From Dallia pectoralis (taxonomy: Eukaryota; Chordata; Actinopteri; Esociformes; Umbridae), in the NCBI GenBank assembly GCA_029465975.1, contig CM055754.1, forward strand, positions 5,529,604 through 5,593,603: 64,000 nucleotides of DNA, in the 5' to 3' direction. The translations under genes and the position numbers were made by a program. Shown in pieces: positions 11,579 to 25,903 of this stretch. Position 1 is the first letter of the stretch. Every line of letters begins with the position of its first letter. The notes under the pieces are model-generated. The model ran no database searches. It was not told where the DNA came from and was given only the letters and a program-made list of their open reading frames with translations.

Positions 11579-13624
11579 AAGTTTGATATTTCTATCATTA
11601 AATGCACATTCACTTCACTTTATCCACTAAACAAACCCCTTCATCTCTGCTCTCCTGGATCCCTTCATTTGTTTGACCCACTCTCTCTATCCATTTTAAC
11701 TCCGCTACCCAGGGCAAAGTGAAGGCCTCCGTTTGCTATGTGAAGAGACTCCGATGGCGTTGTGTCAAACATATTGCTCCTACTCTCCCAGCCAGGTTTC
11801 CAACCTTTCTCCTGTTCCGGCGGATGGCAATGACTGACTCAAACCAAAGGAAAAAAACGAGTTTTTGTCTCATTTCTTTCTAAAACTGGCTAGTGGTTTT
11901 CTCATCTCAGGGACAGAGGCGTCGAGAGAATAATAATTAAAAAAAACTGACTGTGTCGAAAGTTCCACCGCCGATTAACAGACTCGAAACTGAAGAGGAG
12001 GAAGTGACTAAATGGCTTTTTCATAAGACTGACAGTTCTTTCAGATATTCATTCAAGTCCAACTCATTTGTATTTTCTCTGGCTTCCCTCGTTCATAATA
12101 CAAGTTGGAAGAACAGCGAGAAGACATCTGCTTTTTCAGTCTTCAGCTATGTTAATCTTCACATGCTCAGATCGGATTCTCTGCAACAGCAAGGTGCCTG
12201 GTCTGTGAGGGCACTCTGCATTGCACAGTGTAGAAAGTCTACCCAATAAGACAAACTATGTCTATAAAGGAGCTTTACACAAGAAAGATGGTACAATAGA
12301 GGACCAGGTTGGATTTCCACTCTGAGCGTGTTTTAGCGTGTCTTAGCGTGTCCTTGCGTGACTTGGCGTGTCTTAGCGTGTTAGCTTGGCTCAGTGAACG
12401 TGTGTGGGATGTTCTGGGTCCGTCCCTTCTCCATCCTTGTCATGAGAAGGAGAGGAAGAATTAGAAGTGGAGAAGTAGAATTTCTGGCCAGCTCGATTTG
12501 ACAGTCCCTCAACCAGTCGTAAATTCACCCAACTGCTTCTATACCGTCTGATTTATTAAATACGTCCCTTTGACTCTATCCTCCAAACTTCAGGAAGAGT
12601 TCCCACGTAAAACCAGAGAAATCCATCCATGCTTTTTACTCGTTCCTCGTTGGCACACCAGTGAAGTGTTAATTGAACTCTGGTGTGCTTTATCCTTTCG
12701 AGGCATCGTGGAGGGCCTTTTAAAGATTACAGAAAAAATGGGGGCCGAGGATTTTGCGTTACTTTCGGCTTCTCCTGGAGTGCCTGTGTGCATAGCATTA
12801 ACGTCAAGATATCGATGTGTGTGTTTCGTGTGTGTGTGTGTGTCAAACTATCAGCCCAGTCCCAGGTGTTAAGGTCATATTGAAATAGGGATCACCTCTG
12901 CCTTAAGAAAAGCTCATTAGGGGGGTTCTGGGGCTGGAGGACGGCCGGAGGGTTTACTGAGAGAAAACATACTTGCGTCCAAAACTGAGCTCATACACAG
13001 AGTAGAAGGTGGGGAGGGGGTCCTATTTCACTGCCGGTAAAGAAGTTAAACATTGCCTTTGTCCAACCACGGTACGGGGCAGCTTTGAGGCGGACTAAAC
13101 CAAGTGCGGGTGTGTGGGGGTTCGTTGAGACACGTAGCAGCCTACGAGAAGTTCCACATTTGGCTGAACTCTCCACCATTGTATGGAGTCCATTTCCATC
13201 GGGGATCATAGGAGGTACATCTGGGACAATCAGAGGGTTTAGAACTGCGATAGATTTCTGCTTGATTTCCCAATGTTTATTCCTGTTCCTTAAGATGGGT
13301 CTGACGCATTGTTGGTGATTCAGTGAGGGGGAGAGAGAGGGGGAGGGAGAGAGAGGGGGGAGATGCCTGTTTGGACAATTGTTGCAGAAACATGTCAGCT
13401 GTCCACACTCCTCAGTGGGGATTTGGAAAGCATTGTGGTTTGTGAGGACTAATAAATGGCCAAAAGCCCTTAAAACTTGGCCTGGGTTTTATCCATTACT
13501 TTGGTCTGTTATCTGTTAGGTGATTAAATCACTCTTACAAGACCTGGCAGAGAAATCATTTGTTGTTTTTTTTTGCGTTGGACTCTCACCTCCTCCTAAC
13601 TGAGCTTGAGTTCTTGGATAATCA
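11579..13624. other. Intergenic region, no gene seen
   Basis: Nothing gene-like is supported here. It includes a decamer repeat at 12321-12380, a short GT run near 12820-12842, and G-rich/purine-rich stretches (13325-13365). Confidence 0.5.
12321..12380. repeat. Six tandem decamers ending in gcgtg
   Basis: Six consecutive 10-bp units (tctgagcgtg, ttttagcgtg, tcttagcgtg, tccttgcgtg, acttggcgtg, tcttagcgtg) occupy the interval exactly. The last five bases are invariant apart from flanking variation. Confidence 0.85.
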
Positions 13625-14075
13625 AAAGGACCTGTGTCCACGTATCAGAACGAAAGACAAGGGTGAAGGTGTCCTGTGCTATCTGTCACGAAGACATAAG
13701 TAGCAGAACCGTCGAGTCCCGTAAGTTGCGATGTGGAACCGCTGTGTATCTGACTTGTTGGTCCAGCACATCCCACATCCCCAGATGCTCATATGGAGGT
13801 CAGGGCAACACGTTATACTCTTCTTCGTGTACCTTAAATCATTCACAAACAGTGTGTGCAGAGTGACGGTGCAATTATACATCAGCAGAAAGAAGCCATC
13901 AGAAAACTGCATCGCTGTGAAGGGGTTTACCAGGTTAACCTGCAACGCTGTTTAGCTACGCTAGAATTGGTCAAATTTATGTCGTCATGAATGCCTGGTC
14001 CCAGAAAATCCTTCCACCGTCTTGTTGTCTTCACACAGTGCTTCCAGAATATCAGCTTGCCATCTAATCTGCCCA
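13625..14075 (-). mobile_element. Degraded Tc1-like transposase relic
   Basis: Read on the - strand, the stretch parallels the better-preserved Tc1-like relic at 20037-20522 over the same landmarks. On the + strand these are a 'gaaggtgtcctgtg' block, 'cgtaagttgcga', 'ttggtccagcac', 'gaaggggttta' and 'atgaatgcctggtccca'. A - strand peptide VNPFTAMQFSDGFFL corresponds to the VHPFMA..FPDG region of the transposase. Stops and frameshifts make it non-functional, and neither terminal repeat is clear. Confidence 0.6.
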
Positions 14076-15779
14076 GACTGTGGCCCATGCTCTTGTAAGA
14101 CATTTTTATTTGTTTTTATCAATGGTGGCTTAGGGCGGGATCAGTGTTATTTGCCTCACCTGTGATTGGTCATGACGCATTGGTTCAACTGTGTCAACCA
14201 TTGTGATGGTGTTAAGTCCTCATAAAATGAGCCGATATTTGCACAAGTGATACCCATATCTTTGCCCACGAATAATTTTTTGCAATTTCTCTCCAATGTG
14301 ATTGTTGCAAATTCGAGTTATTTTGTTTTCCCACAAAGCAAAGACAATTATCCGATTAATACCTGAACGTCTCGACTGCTTGGGGTCTTAAACTGTATCC
14401 GTTTCCTTTTGAAGTTTGAGCAGCGGAGACAATCTTAGGGATGGTATTTGGTAACCAGGCGTATCCAAGAGTTTATTGTTCGAACATGTTCCCTAATTCA
14501 TTTCCAGACCTCTGATTGTTTGGTATTCTAACCTTCCTGTCTGTGCACATCTTCTTCTGGCACAGTCGAGAGAGAAAAGCATCAAAGCTGCCATTAATTA
14601 GAGACCAACATGGTGTATATGCCCCCCTCTTCCTGTAAAAGCGTCTGGAAGAACCTGGTAGGCCTGTTTTGAAACATCTGGACGGAAATTCTACAGGACA
14701 CAAGTGTATTTTATAGACCTGCTGTTATATGCCATCGTGCATGCGTGTCCGTGTGCTTCCAGTAAAGCTTCTTAAAGCAGTCTTGTGTCCCCGCAGCACT
14801 TCACAATGTTTATTGATGTGCATTGTCTGGATTCTATAACATAAGGCTCAAAACATATCCGCTGCTGCCTGGACCCTGTCCGAACGGAACCAGAGCTAGC
14901 AGAAGGTTCTGTTTAGTGCTGTCATTCAAACAGGTTTACACTCGGCGGTGGAGGCAAAACTGGATTAGTTCTAGGTCTCTTATCCATCATCTTTTATCCA
15001 TGCTCAACACCCATGGGTTCTTTACGTTTGGAAAGCAAGAACTGGCTCAGAGAATGTAACAGAGCCAAATGACCTGGGGCAAAAAACGTACAGTATATGA
15101 ATATTTATTCAGATTCAGACAGACACAGTACAAGGTTTCTACAACAAATACAGATGAATTGTTTCCGCAGCTCCTGAAAATGCATAGCAAAGTTGATAGC
15201 TGTCAATTTCGAAATGCGTTCAGATACCATGAATACAGAAAAAAACGTCAGTGAATGAAACGAAAAGCTTCTGCTTTGACGTGATTCGTTCGTGTTTTTC
15301 ATTTACTGTCAACACATTTTAAACCAGACCTTTTATACATTCATAAAATGCACATCTCAACTCCGTAGTGAAGTGTAGCAATATACAGACATTTTTACTA
15401 TGGTTTGCACATTCAATATCATGTCATATTTGATTTTGTCTAGTTGTCTGCTCATTGTCAGGGGGTTCCACGTATAATGTTTTTTTAGAGACTTGAAGGA
15501 CTGCCCGAGGCAGCTCTCTGCTCTCTCACCTCCTCTAACTGAGACAGACCAAACGCAGGCCCCAGGAAAAGACAAAGAAAATCCTTCGAAATAACGTTCA
15601 CGCAGCTGTACCTCTGGTTTCTATTACCAGTGAAATCAAGACCTCATGTTGGTAAATGTATGGGCAAATCAAGGATTCCCAATATTCTTTGCTAATGTAC
15701 TGGGTCAATGTTCTACTATAAAACATTCTGTTGCCTCAGTTCTGTTGGTTATAAGGGTCCTGTTACATTTAATTTCTTT
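14076..15779. other. Intergenic region, no gene seen
   Basis: No gene, RNA or recognised repeat can be supported here. Short open frames have no family features. Confidence 0.5.
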
Positions 15780-15953
15780 AAATTAATCATAAGTGATAGA
15801 TTAAGGGCCTTATTTTTTCGAATAAATTGATTTTAGCTCATGTCTCATCTCATCTCTTATCTCATCATGAGATGAGATGAGACGAGATGAAATTAATCAT
15901 AAGTGATAGATTAAGGGCCGTATTTTTTCGAATAAATTGATTTTAGCTCATGT
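15780..15953. repeat. 64-bp direct repeat flanking a 46-bp palindromic spacer
   Basis: Copies at 15780-15843 and 15890-15953 differ by one base (T at 15810 against G at 15920). The spacer is built from tctca/tgaga pentamers arranged as an inverted repeat (ctcatctcatctc facing gagatgagatgag) and can fold into a hairpin. Confidence 0.92.
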
Positions 15954-18470
15954 TGCAACTGATTTCCATTTTAAACCGTGACAATTTTACTTCCTGGTGT
16001 GGATATAGTATGTTAAAAGACAAGGAAGCTGATGAATAATAGGGAAAGTGTAAATGACCTACTATGGTCGAATGAACTGAGGTAAACTGACATTACTCGT
16101 TGAAAAAAAAGACAAATCAGCATTATCCAACGAATGCAACTAGAGGGGCGTAGTGATTCGCGGTATGATATCCTGTCTGAGGGATACACGCTGCTGAACC
16201 CGCCCATAATAGAATAACCGATGGGCGATGAGTGTCGTGGCTTAAAATGGCTGCCATTTATTATCCTTATGAGAGGCACATGCTGGCAGGCGATGAGGTG
16301 AGTTTCCCTCCACAGGACAAATCTTCTGACAGGATATGGGGAACTCGATGAACTGTAAACTGTACTCCAAATAGCACCTTCTGGCTCAGTGATTTGTCAA
16401 GTAGAAAAAAAGCAACTCGTGGTTTAAAATAAAAACACACCGCATAGAGGATTAAAGGGACAAGTTCCTCTGAATACGTGTTGTTTGTCCCAACCGCAAT
16501 AATTAAAATGACAACGATTTTATTTCAGTCCATATATGGGCGTTCTTACTGTTTGTGCATGTCTTCCTTTCCTGCTTCCTTTCGTTGTCTGGCCATTTCA
16601 TTTCCTGAATACAATACCAGAGAGAGAATATACCTATCTCTCCCTACAGCAATTTTATATTATATGTAATAGATAAGGGTATAATAGTGATGTTCTGGAG
16701 GCATTCACCGTGCTTCAAATGTTATATTTGGAAGGTGTAAAAATTCACAAGGCTCTGATGCTGACGAGGATGTTTTGGTTTTGGAGCGTCTCAGGCTTTT
16801 ATCCCGTTTATCGACTGTCTGCCATCTTGAGGCACAAAGAACGCAGCTTGTCCACAAAACAAAGTATCTGTCGTTCCTTAGTCTAGAAGAGGCTGTGACC
16901 TGTTGCCTTTTATCGTGAACAATGAACCCAAATCAATGGGTTAAGCCTCATGTATCTCAAACCAAAATAACATGGCACAGAGGCTTTGCTATTATTAAGA
17001 TTTTACACGGTCTTGCATGTTTGAAATAGAGCGCTTGTACCAGCAATTTGTGGTGAGCGGAGAAACCTCATGATATCGCTGTTGAGATTCTTGAAACGAA
17101 CGTCTTGGAGCCCGTTTGTGGGAAGCGAAATGATGGCCTCCAGACACTTCGTTCGAATAATTACCAGCATCTCCCCGGAGCCAAAAGAATAACACACACG
17201 AATGGGTATTCTCCTTTGTCTGTGTGTGTGTGTGTCTGTGTGTCTGTGTCTGTGCATACATGGCTCGCGCCGTGAATATTTTGCAGATTACGAGCCGTTG
17301 AGTGTGCGGCTGTGGGTGTGAGATTAAGCCAAACATAATGTGGGAAAGAAATTAGCTGTAAATGACAAATACGTGCAAGGAACCAGTGCCAGTGTACAGC
17401 CATAACTGGAACCAGTGCCAGTGTAGCCTACAGTCACAACTGAAAACACTTCAGTCACACGTGGTCCAATCGTGGCTCAATATCCTCGACCCCGATCCGG
17501 TGTCCTCAGTCGACCAGTTGGGGGGTTAGTGCACAGAGACTAGCTTGACATCGAAACGGTACAACCTGACTTGGGAGTTGCTGTAGTCACATCGCCGAGT
17601 GCTCGGTATGACTGGATTTCAGTATGACTGGATTGCATTCAGTGGACAGAAATGGAAGAACACAATGTTCAATAGAAAACCAAAATGTGTTCTGGCACCT
17701 GGCCTCTTAAAGACCCTTTGCTAAGCACTGTGCTGACGCCCTGCAGGTACAAGGTCTCATGGGAGGGACACACACACGCGGCCCATTGTAAGACGTAATT
17801 CCACAGGAGCTTGTGTATGTCGTTTAAACACTCCGCTTTTAGAGACCGTGACAATGCTGGTGACTCGGATTATATTGAAACTCTGAACCGCAAGTCGAAC
17901 ACAAATTACATGTTGCTGCTAATTGTAGTTGTTCCTTGGGTCAGACGTGTGCCTGGTTACAGTGTTGGTTTGAGTTCACAGTTAGTTGTGTCGTTTCCAT
18001 ACCTGACCGTACTGCTGACAGCGGTTGGCAAAAAGAGACAGTTTACAGTACATGAATGCTCTGAGTGAAGCGACAGAAAGGAATTTTAACACTTTGGGAG
18101 AAACAGTAATATTGTGTGTGTCAAATCAAGTGCACCTATAAGCCTTTTTTAAATGCATCGATTTTTTTACTCTTTACATCTTTGTATCAGTAGCATTGGA
18201 TTCGGTTCTAACGAAGCATGAAATCAAATACCAACAGGCTTAGTAGTAGCTTGGACACAGTTCAAAACTGGACTCGCTGACACACACACACACACACACA
18301 CACACTTTGTTAAATGATTCGGTGTATCTCGTTCACATGACAACTAAAGCTTTAAGCTGAAACAAATTGGTTGTTATAGATCAGTTTAGCACATTATTAC
18401 TAGAAGGCCGTTGGTGGCGTCAACGTACCTGTAACCAGGTTCACAAGTGTAGCTCCAACTCACTTGCCTC
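15954..18470. other. Intergenic region, no gene seen
   Basis: No supported gene. It contains a GT-rich run at 17219-17252 and a (CA)n run at about 18280-18305. The remainder is unrecognised unique-looking sequence. Confidence 0.5.
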
Positions 18471-19010
18471 TGGATGGCTGTCTTTCACAGTATTCTCTGT
18501 GTCTCACTGGACTGTCTGTCTTTCACAGTATTCTCTGTGTCTCACTGGAATGTCTGTCCTTCACAGTATTCTATGTGTCTAACTGGACTGTCTATCCCTC
18601 ACAGTAACCTCTGTGTCTAACTGGACTGTCTATCCTTCATAGTAACCTCTGTGTCTAACTGGACTGTCTGTCCTTCACAGTAACTTCTGTGTCTAACTGG
18701 ACTGTCTGTTCTTCACAGTAACCTCTGTGTCTAACTGGACTGTCTATCCTTCATAGTAACCTCTGTGTCTAACTGGACTGTCTGTTCTTCACAGTAACCT
18801 CTGTGTCTAACTGGACTGTCTGTCCTTCACAGTAACCTCTGTGTCTAACTGGACTGTCTGTCCTTCACAGTAACCTCTGTGTCTAACTGGACTGTCTTTC
18901 CTTCACAGTAACCTCTGTGTCTAACTGGACTGTCTGTCCTTCACAGTAACCTCTGTGTCTAACTGGACTGTCAGTCCTTCACAGTAGCCTGCTCTGTGTC
19001 TCACTGGACC
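18471..19010. repeat. 38-bp minisatellite, about 14 copies
   Basis: The unit starts ctctgtgtctaactggac and continues with tgtctgtccttcacagtaac (38 bp). The left end carries 'tcac' and 'tatt' variants that are replaced by 'taac' and 'taacc' to the right, so neighbouring copies resemble each other more than distant ones. Confidence 0.93.
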
Positions 19011-20036
19011 AGGCTGGATTTTAGAGGTGGAGTTTATTTTTAAATCTGGCCTCAAGCTTCCTCAAGGTCATCACATCTCAGGAACTCATCTTAACAGACA
19101 TAATACTATAGTACACAATGCAATGCATACTAGGTGACAAACATCTTCAAATTAGTCAAATAGTAAGCAACATTGATTGCTGAGCAGGAATTTGGAACAG
19201 CACAAATGCTCTGTTTAACATGTGATATATATAACATGGTTGTGGTAAAAAAGTGTGGTTTGTGAATGTTCAAAATCTGTGTTTTTAATGCTGTTCTATG
19301 CAAAAAACAATGGCACAGAGGCATTTTTAAATATGTTTTATGTATCATTACTCCATACAGAATGCTCTTAAAGCTTAATAGACTTTGTGCGAATTTGTAG
19401 ACAGCCTTCATCAACTTAAATGTTTCCAATAGGTCTTGAATCTGCTTATTGTTTTTCATTTTAACATACTTCACAATTTGAATATCACAAAATCGTGAAG
19501 AAAAACATGGAAACATGAAATATAAAGTATTGAGACCATTGCTTTGTTCAGAAGTGTCGGCTAAATGGCAGAAAATATAAAATAAAATATTGTGAGGTTT
19601 TCAGTTCTTCATGCAATAATGTAAGTCGCTTCGAATACATTATTATAGAGTAAAGTCTAAAAAGTATTGGAGCAAGACACAGTTTAACGTAAATATTCCA
19701 AAAACAGCAATTTTGAATGTTCTAATGAAGTGAGAATTATATTTGTTTATGCTAATACAATTTTTAGAGAAACATTTGACAGACTCTGACTTCCTATCCG
19801 GACAAACTCCACGGAATGATTAATGTGATTTTAACCCGACTAAATGATGATATGTAAATGGCCGGCAAATTGAAATAAATAAATCAACGTCTTAGTTGTA
19901 GCAATAAGGCATCTGGTCATATTTAGCCCCAGTCACCCAAAACCACCAATGATTAATAGGAGTTCAATCTCTCCCTGTTGAAAAATGGCCTAGTGTTCTT
20001 GGTTAATCGTCATCCAGTGTTAAATACCGCACATGT
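19011..20036. other. AT-rich intergenic region, no gene seen
   Basis: AT-rich stretch without supported genes. A 128-codon open frame on the - strand (19130-19516) has no recognisable domain or splice context, and I do not call it. Confidence 0.5.
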
Positions 20037-20522
20037 ACACCGATGAGCCGAAACACTGGTCCTATGTGCGCCACCAAAACAGCTCCTGATGAGGCATGGA
20101 CACCAAACCTCGAAGGTGTCCTGTGATATCTGGCACCAAGACAATTGCAGCAGATCTATCAAGTCCTGTAAGTTGCGAGGTGTAGCTGCCGTGTGTCGGA
20201 CTTGTAGGTCCAGCATGGCGGCCAGATGCTCAATCATACTGAGATCTGGGGAATTTGGAGGCCAGGGAAAGACCTTGACCTCTTCATCATGTTCCCGAAG
20301 CCATTACCGAACAATGTGTGTATGTGGCAAGGGACATTATCCTGCTGAAAGAGACCACTGTCATCAGGGAATAGAGTTGCCATGAAGGGGTGTACCTGGT
20401 CTGTAACAATGTTTAGCTAGGTGGCACGTGTCACATAGATGTCTACATGAATGCCCAGAACCAGGGTTTCCCAGCAGAACATTGCCTAAAACATCAGACT
20501 CCCTTCACCGGCTTGTTGTTTT
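20037..20522 (-). mobile_element. Tc1-like transposon relic (transposase C-terminal part and 3' TIR)
   Basis: A TA dinucleotide (20035-20036) precedes a terminal sequence starting 'caccgatgagccg'. On the - strand the encoded peptide keeps the third catalytic-acid region of a Tc1/mariner DDE transposase, PDLSMIEH (family form PDLNPIEH), near 20230-20255. It then reads PRNLQDLIDLL and SWCQISQDTF. Further right, fragments match the HPFMA..FPDG and QQDN-type region with frameshifts. The N-terminal DNA-binding half is missing; beyond 20522 the sequence passes into a minisatellite. The element is dead and was a cut-and-paste transposon. Confidence 0.85.
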
Positions 20523-21110
20523 CCCACAGTGGATCCTGATGCCATCACTTCCCATAGTGCATCCTGGTGCCATCACTTCCCACAGTGCATCCTGGTGCCA
20601 TCACTTCCCACAGTGCATCCTGGTGCCATCACTTCCCACAGTGCATCCTGGTGCCATCACTTCCCACAGTGCATCCTGGTGCCATCACTTCCCACAGTGC
20701 ACCCTGGTTCCATCACTTCCCACAGTGCATCCTGGTGCCATCACTTCCCACAGTGCACCCTGGTTCCATCACTTCCCACAGTGCATCCTGGTGCCATCAC
20801 TTCCCACAGTGCATCCTGGTGCCATCACTTCCCACAGTGCATCCTGGTGCCATCACTTCCCACAGTGCATCCTGGTGCCATCACTTCCCACAGTGCATCC
20901 TGGTGCCATCACTTCCCACAGTCCATCCTGGTGCCATCACTTCCCACAGTCCATCCTGGTGCCATCACTTCCCACAGTCCATCCTGGTGCCATCACTTCC
21001 CACAGTCCATCCTGGTGCCATCACTTCCCACAGTGCATCCTGGTTCCATCACTTCCCACAGTCCATCCTGGTTCCATCACTTCCCACAGCACATCTTGGT
21101 GCCATCACTT
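20523..21110. repeat. 28-bp minisatellite, 21 copies, derived from Tc1-like sequence
   Basis: Exactly 588 bp, or 21 units of 28 bp, starting cccacagtgcatcctggt and ending gccatcactt. The first unit continues straight out of the adjacent Tc1-like relic. In intact relatives, as I remember them, a single 'cccatagtgcatcctggtgc' lies at this point, so the array is an expansion of transposon sequence. Variants (gcac, tcc, gttcc) are clustered. Because 28 is not a multiple of 3 and the unit has no stop, all three + frames stay open; they are not genes. Confidence 0.93.
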
Positions 21111-21135
21111 CCACAGATAAACAACATTCACATTT

Positions 21136-21205
21136 GTGTGTGTGTGTGTGTGTGTTTATGTGTGTGTTTGTGTCTGTATGTGTGTGTGTGTGTGTGTGTG
21201 TGTAT
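21136..21205. repeat. (GT)n microsatellite, interrupted
   Basis: Runs of TG interrupted by tttatg, tttg and ctgta follow directly after the 28-bp minisatellite. Confidence 0.9.
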
Positions 21206-21414
21206 TTGCTTGAACAGGGCCATTACAGCAGGCTCAGCCAATGAGGCGATGTCTACCAGAGCCAGAGAGTGCGGCACACAGAGCAGGACTCGTTTGGATC
21301 AACGTCAGAACCCTAGTCAGAACAATTAACATTTAGCACCATCATCCTGATCTACTTTGATTTCGTGGATCCGTCTTCAGACAATGTCGAACAACCACAT
21401 ATCTCAATCAAAGT

Positions 21415-23084
<1,670 letters not shown>

Positions 23085-23545
23085 GTCAATAAAAACGTAT
23101 TCTAGATTCTATTGATAGCCTAGCACAAAGAATGAGAATCAGCTTTAATCGCCAAATAGATTTACACATACGAGGAACTTGCTCTGAATGTTGCTGTATA
23201 ACGCGCAGAGTAGAAATAAAACATCTGACATGAATAACCATACAAGTAGCAGTGAAATGGAATGAAAGTGCTTCCCTGGATTGTGTGACACAGTGAAGCA
23301 ATGTGCAATCTACAAGTCAGTAGTCCAGATCGGTGCGTTTCTGTAACACATTAAGTTAGGCGGAGTTGGGGGTCAATCTTGGTGTGTGCGTGTGGGAGGG
23401 GGTCACTTGACCTTGTTGATGAGGCCAGCTGCCGATGGAAAGAAACTGTTCCTGTGGCGTGAGGTTTTGGTCCTGATGGACCGTAGCCTCCTGCAGGAGG
23501 GGAGTGTACGGAACAACGCTACATGCCTCATCTTCCGATAACACT
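23085..23545. mobile_element. Probable LINE 3'-region dispersed repeat, degraded
   Basis: The stretch 'gagaatcagctttaatcgcc' (23130-23150) resembles a dispersed fish repeat I remember as 'gaatcagctttattggcc'. The stretch around 'gaggttttggtcctgatgga', 'ccgtagcctcctgcaggagg' and 'ggagtgtacgg' (23459-23515) resembles the untranslated end of a fish LINE. This is recognition by eye; family and strand are not fixed. Confidence 0.4.
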
Positions 23546-23969
23546 CACTTGAAAAGCCTTACGCTGCCCTGGCTATAAACAGCAAATGCACTGCAAATTG
23601 GTTCATTACATGTTTTAAAAGGTCTGTCAGCTTCTGAAGCCTTCGAAGTTGTCAGGAATCCTATTCATCCCGGTTCCTAACAGTATTTCACATCCTTCAC
23701 TTGGAAACGTTCATTGGTGATGCAGCTTCTTGGCTGGAGCTCCTCAGGTCTTAGTTTGTGGCATCACCCCATAAACGTCTGAGACTCTGAATGGAATTAT
23801 GGGAGTTTGTCTCGCGTTTATCTCTCAGACCGGCTCTCCGTGCAGGGGGCTTGACGTAACCCGGGCACTTGCTGTTAACTAGGCTTTGTCGATTAAAAGA
23901 TGGTCATTAATGTGTTCCCCCCTAAATATACTTATTTTCCCAAACACTGTGTTCTCTGTTGTATCGAAC

Positions 23970-24650
23970 CATATGACTGCAGCGCAATAGGCTCGATGTG
24001 TCACTGTATAGAGCGCATAAATGCCTGGATGAACCAACATTGTCTGCAAGTAAACCAAAATAAAACAAAACATTGGCAACAAAAATAGAATAACTAATAT
24101 TTGGAAAGAACTGGAGTCTCAAGCCTGTTAAATCAGGGAGCAAGTGCATAATCTAGTTGTAATGATAGACTCAGACCTCACGTTCACCAGTCATATCAAC
24201 GCGGTTACCAAAACAGCGTTCTATCATCTTAGAAATGTAGCTAGAAAAGACTAAGAGAAGCTAATCCATGCATTTATCTCCAGTAGGGTTGACTATTGTA
24301 ATGGGCTCTGAACTGGACTCCAAAAACACTGTAAAACAGCTGCAGCTCATTCAGAATGCTGCTGCTAGAATGTTAACCAAGACCACGAGAACAGAGCACA
24401 TCACTCCAGTTCTTAAATCTTTGCACTGGCTTCCAGTCATTTACGGAATAGATTTTAGAGTGATGCTTGTCGTCTATAAATCTTTGAACGGTCTGGGCCC
24501 TGAATACATTTCTGATGTATTTGAACATTATAAACCAAGCAAAGCTCTTAGATCATTGCACTCAGGAGTCAGGACAGCTAGTAGAGCCCAGAGTCAAAAC
24601 TTAACATGGCGAAGCTGCATTCAGCATTAACCCTGCATGCAACTTGAATA
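23970..24650 (+). mobile_element. Rex1/L2-like LINE reverse-transcriptase relic
   Basis: Several + strand frames together encode RT C-terminal motifs. IERINAWMNQHCLQVNQNKT (about 24007-24066) and VMIDSDLTFTSHINAVTKTA (about 24160-24215) are in separate frames. LQLIQNAAARMLTKT, HITPVLKSLHWLPV and KALRSLHSG lie in the frame at 24268-24630. Stops and frame changes separate them, so it is a pseudogene. The wording of the motifs favours Rex1/Babar over L2, but the families are close here. Confidence 0.75.
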
Positions 24651-25864
24651 AATTATCCAAAGATCTTAGGCGTGCCTTCACGTATGGCGACGGTCTATAT
24701 AGGATTGCAGCAAAATAGCTATTTAATAAATTTGATGCAATTTACTACACTGCTGTCTGCTTTTTTTCTACCGGCACCCCATTGTATTACCCCATATTAC
24801 CGGCGCTCCAGCAGATCTCTCGCTCTGTAAACCCATTCTGCCTTTGATCAACACTCATATCAGTTCGCTTCAGCCAAATGGACAAAATGACCTTAACATA
24901 GATGTTTTCATTACACCTTCCCCATAATAAAAAATAAGTTATAACTAAATAATGAATGTGACAAACTTGTGACAGGATTCTGTATGTCATTCCTGTGAAA
25001 ATGTGTGAAAAGGACAGAAGCTGGTATTTGGGTAGTTCTTCAAATAAGACCCTGAGGTTTCTAACTTTGCAGATGCTTTTGAACTTGGTACTGGCGCCGT
25101 CTACTCTCAAGGTATCTGAATTCATAGTTTTATTGCTCATATATGTGAAATGGGAGGAGCTACTGCACTAAAAGGATGTAGGCCAGTAGCTTGTACGAGA
25201 AAAAAACTTGATACTGTCTCCGATTTGTGGCACAGTGATTGGTTGAATTTGACTAGGTCGAGTTAAGTTTAGTTTTTATCCTGCAGCATATGAAACAATG
25301 ACTAACCCATAGACTTTTGAGTAACGAAACAGTTATGCCTCTTCCATCATTATTTAAAAAGTTATTTTTTGTTTAGGCAAAAGCGATAATACAATCCCTT
25401 GGTGTACATTCCCATAAAGCTCAATTTTTTTCTGTCACCAGGTAATTTAAAGCCAGTGCTTTTTTGCCAGCTCCTGGCATTAACATTTGTAGGGTACAAA
25501 AACGCATTCGCTCTTTTAGCTATTGCCAAAAGTAAACTGAAACTAAAGTTATGTCAAAACAGCAATAAAAAATATAGCCCGTAGCTATGCATCTTCCATG
25601 CGACTTAAATCACATGGATGGAGAAGATGTGGTTCAAGCTGTGGGGGATCTATGTAAATCACGGGGCCTACGGTATGAGAAGGAAATAAAGTGAGCGCTT
25701 TCAAACGAAGAAGAATTTTTTTTCCTACATATAAACTGAGGTCATTGTACTTTTAATTTGGAGTTTCTAAGCGTAGTAAAATAGTATTTTGTGTTAAGTC
25801 TGAGGTAATTTGGCAGTGGAGTCTGACATTTTCACTCTGTGGAGGAGAACCAACTGTTTTAGAC

Positions 25865-25866
<2 letters not shown>

Positions 25867-25901
<35 letters not shown>
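25867..25901. repeat. (CA)n microsatellite
   Basis: An uninterrupted CA run of about 17 units. Confidence 0.95.

Positions 25902-25903
<2 letters not shown>

Noticed and set aside
18471..19010. Possible CRISPR array
   Set aside because: Units directly abut with no unique spacers, and the genome is clearly eukaryotic. The same reasoning applies to 20523-21110, 31521-31840 and 36567-36884.
19130..19516. 128-codon - strand frame in AT-rich DNA
   Set aside because: No domain, no good start context. Length is possible by chance, and the sequence looks like degraded repeat DNA.
20428..21329. Three overlapping + strand open frames of 225-266 codons
   Set aside because: They arise because a 28-bp unit without stops reads through all frames; same peptide in each frame, and no gene signals.
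24787..25140. 117-codon - strand frame (SNKTMNSDTLRVDGASTKFK)
   Set aside because: Part looks vaguely like LINE RT (KVRNLRVLF), but the similarity is too weak to call without alignment.
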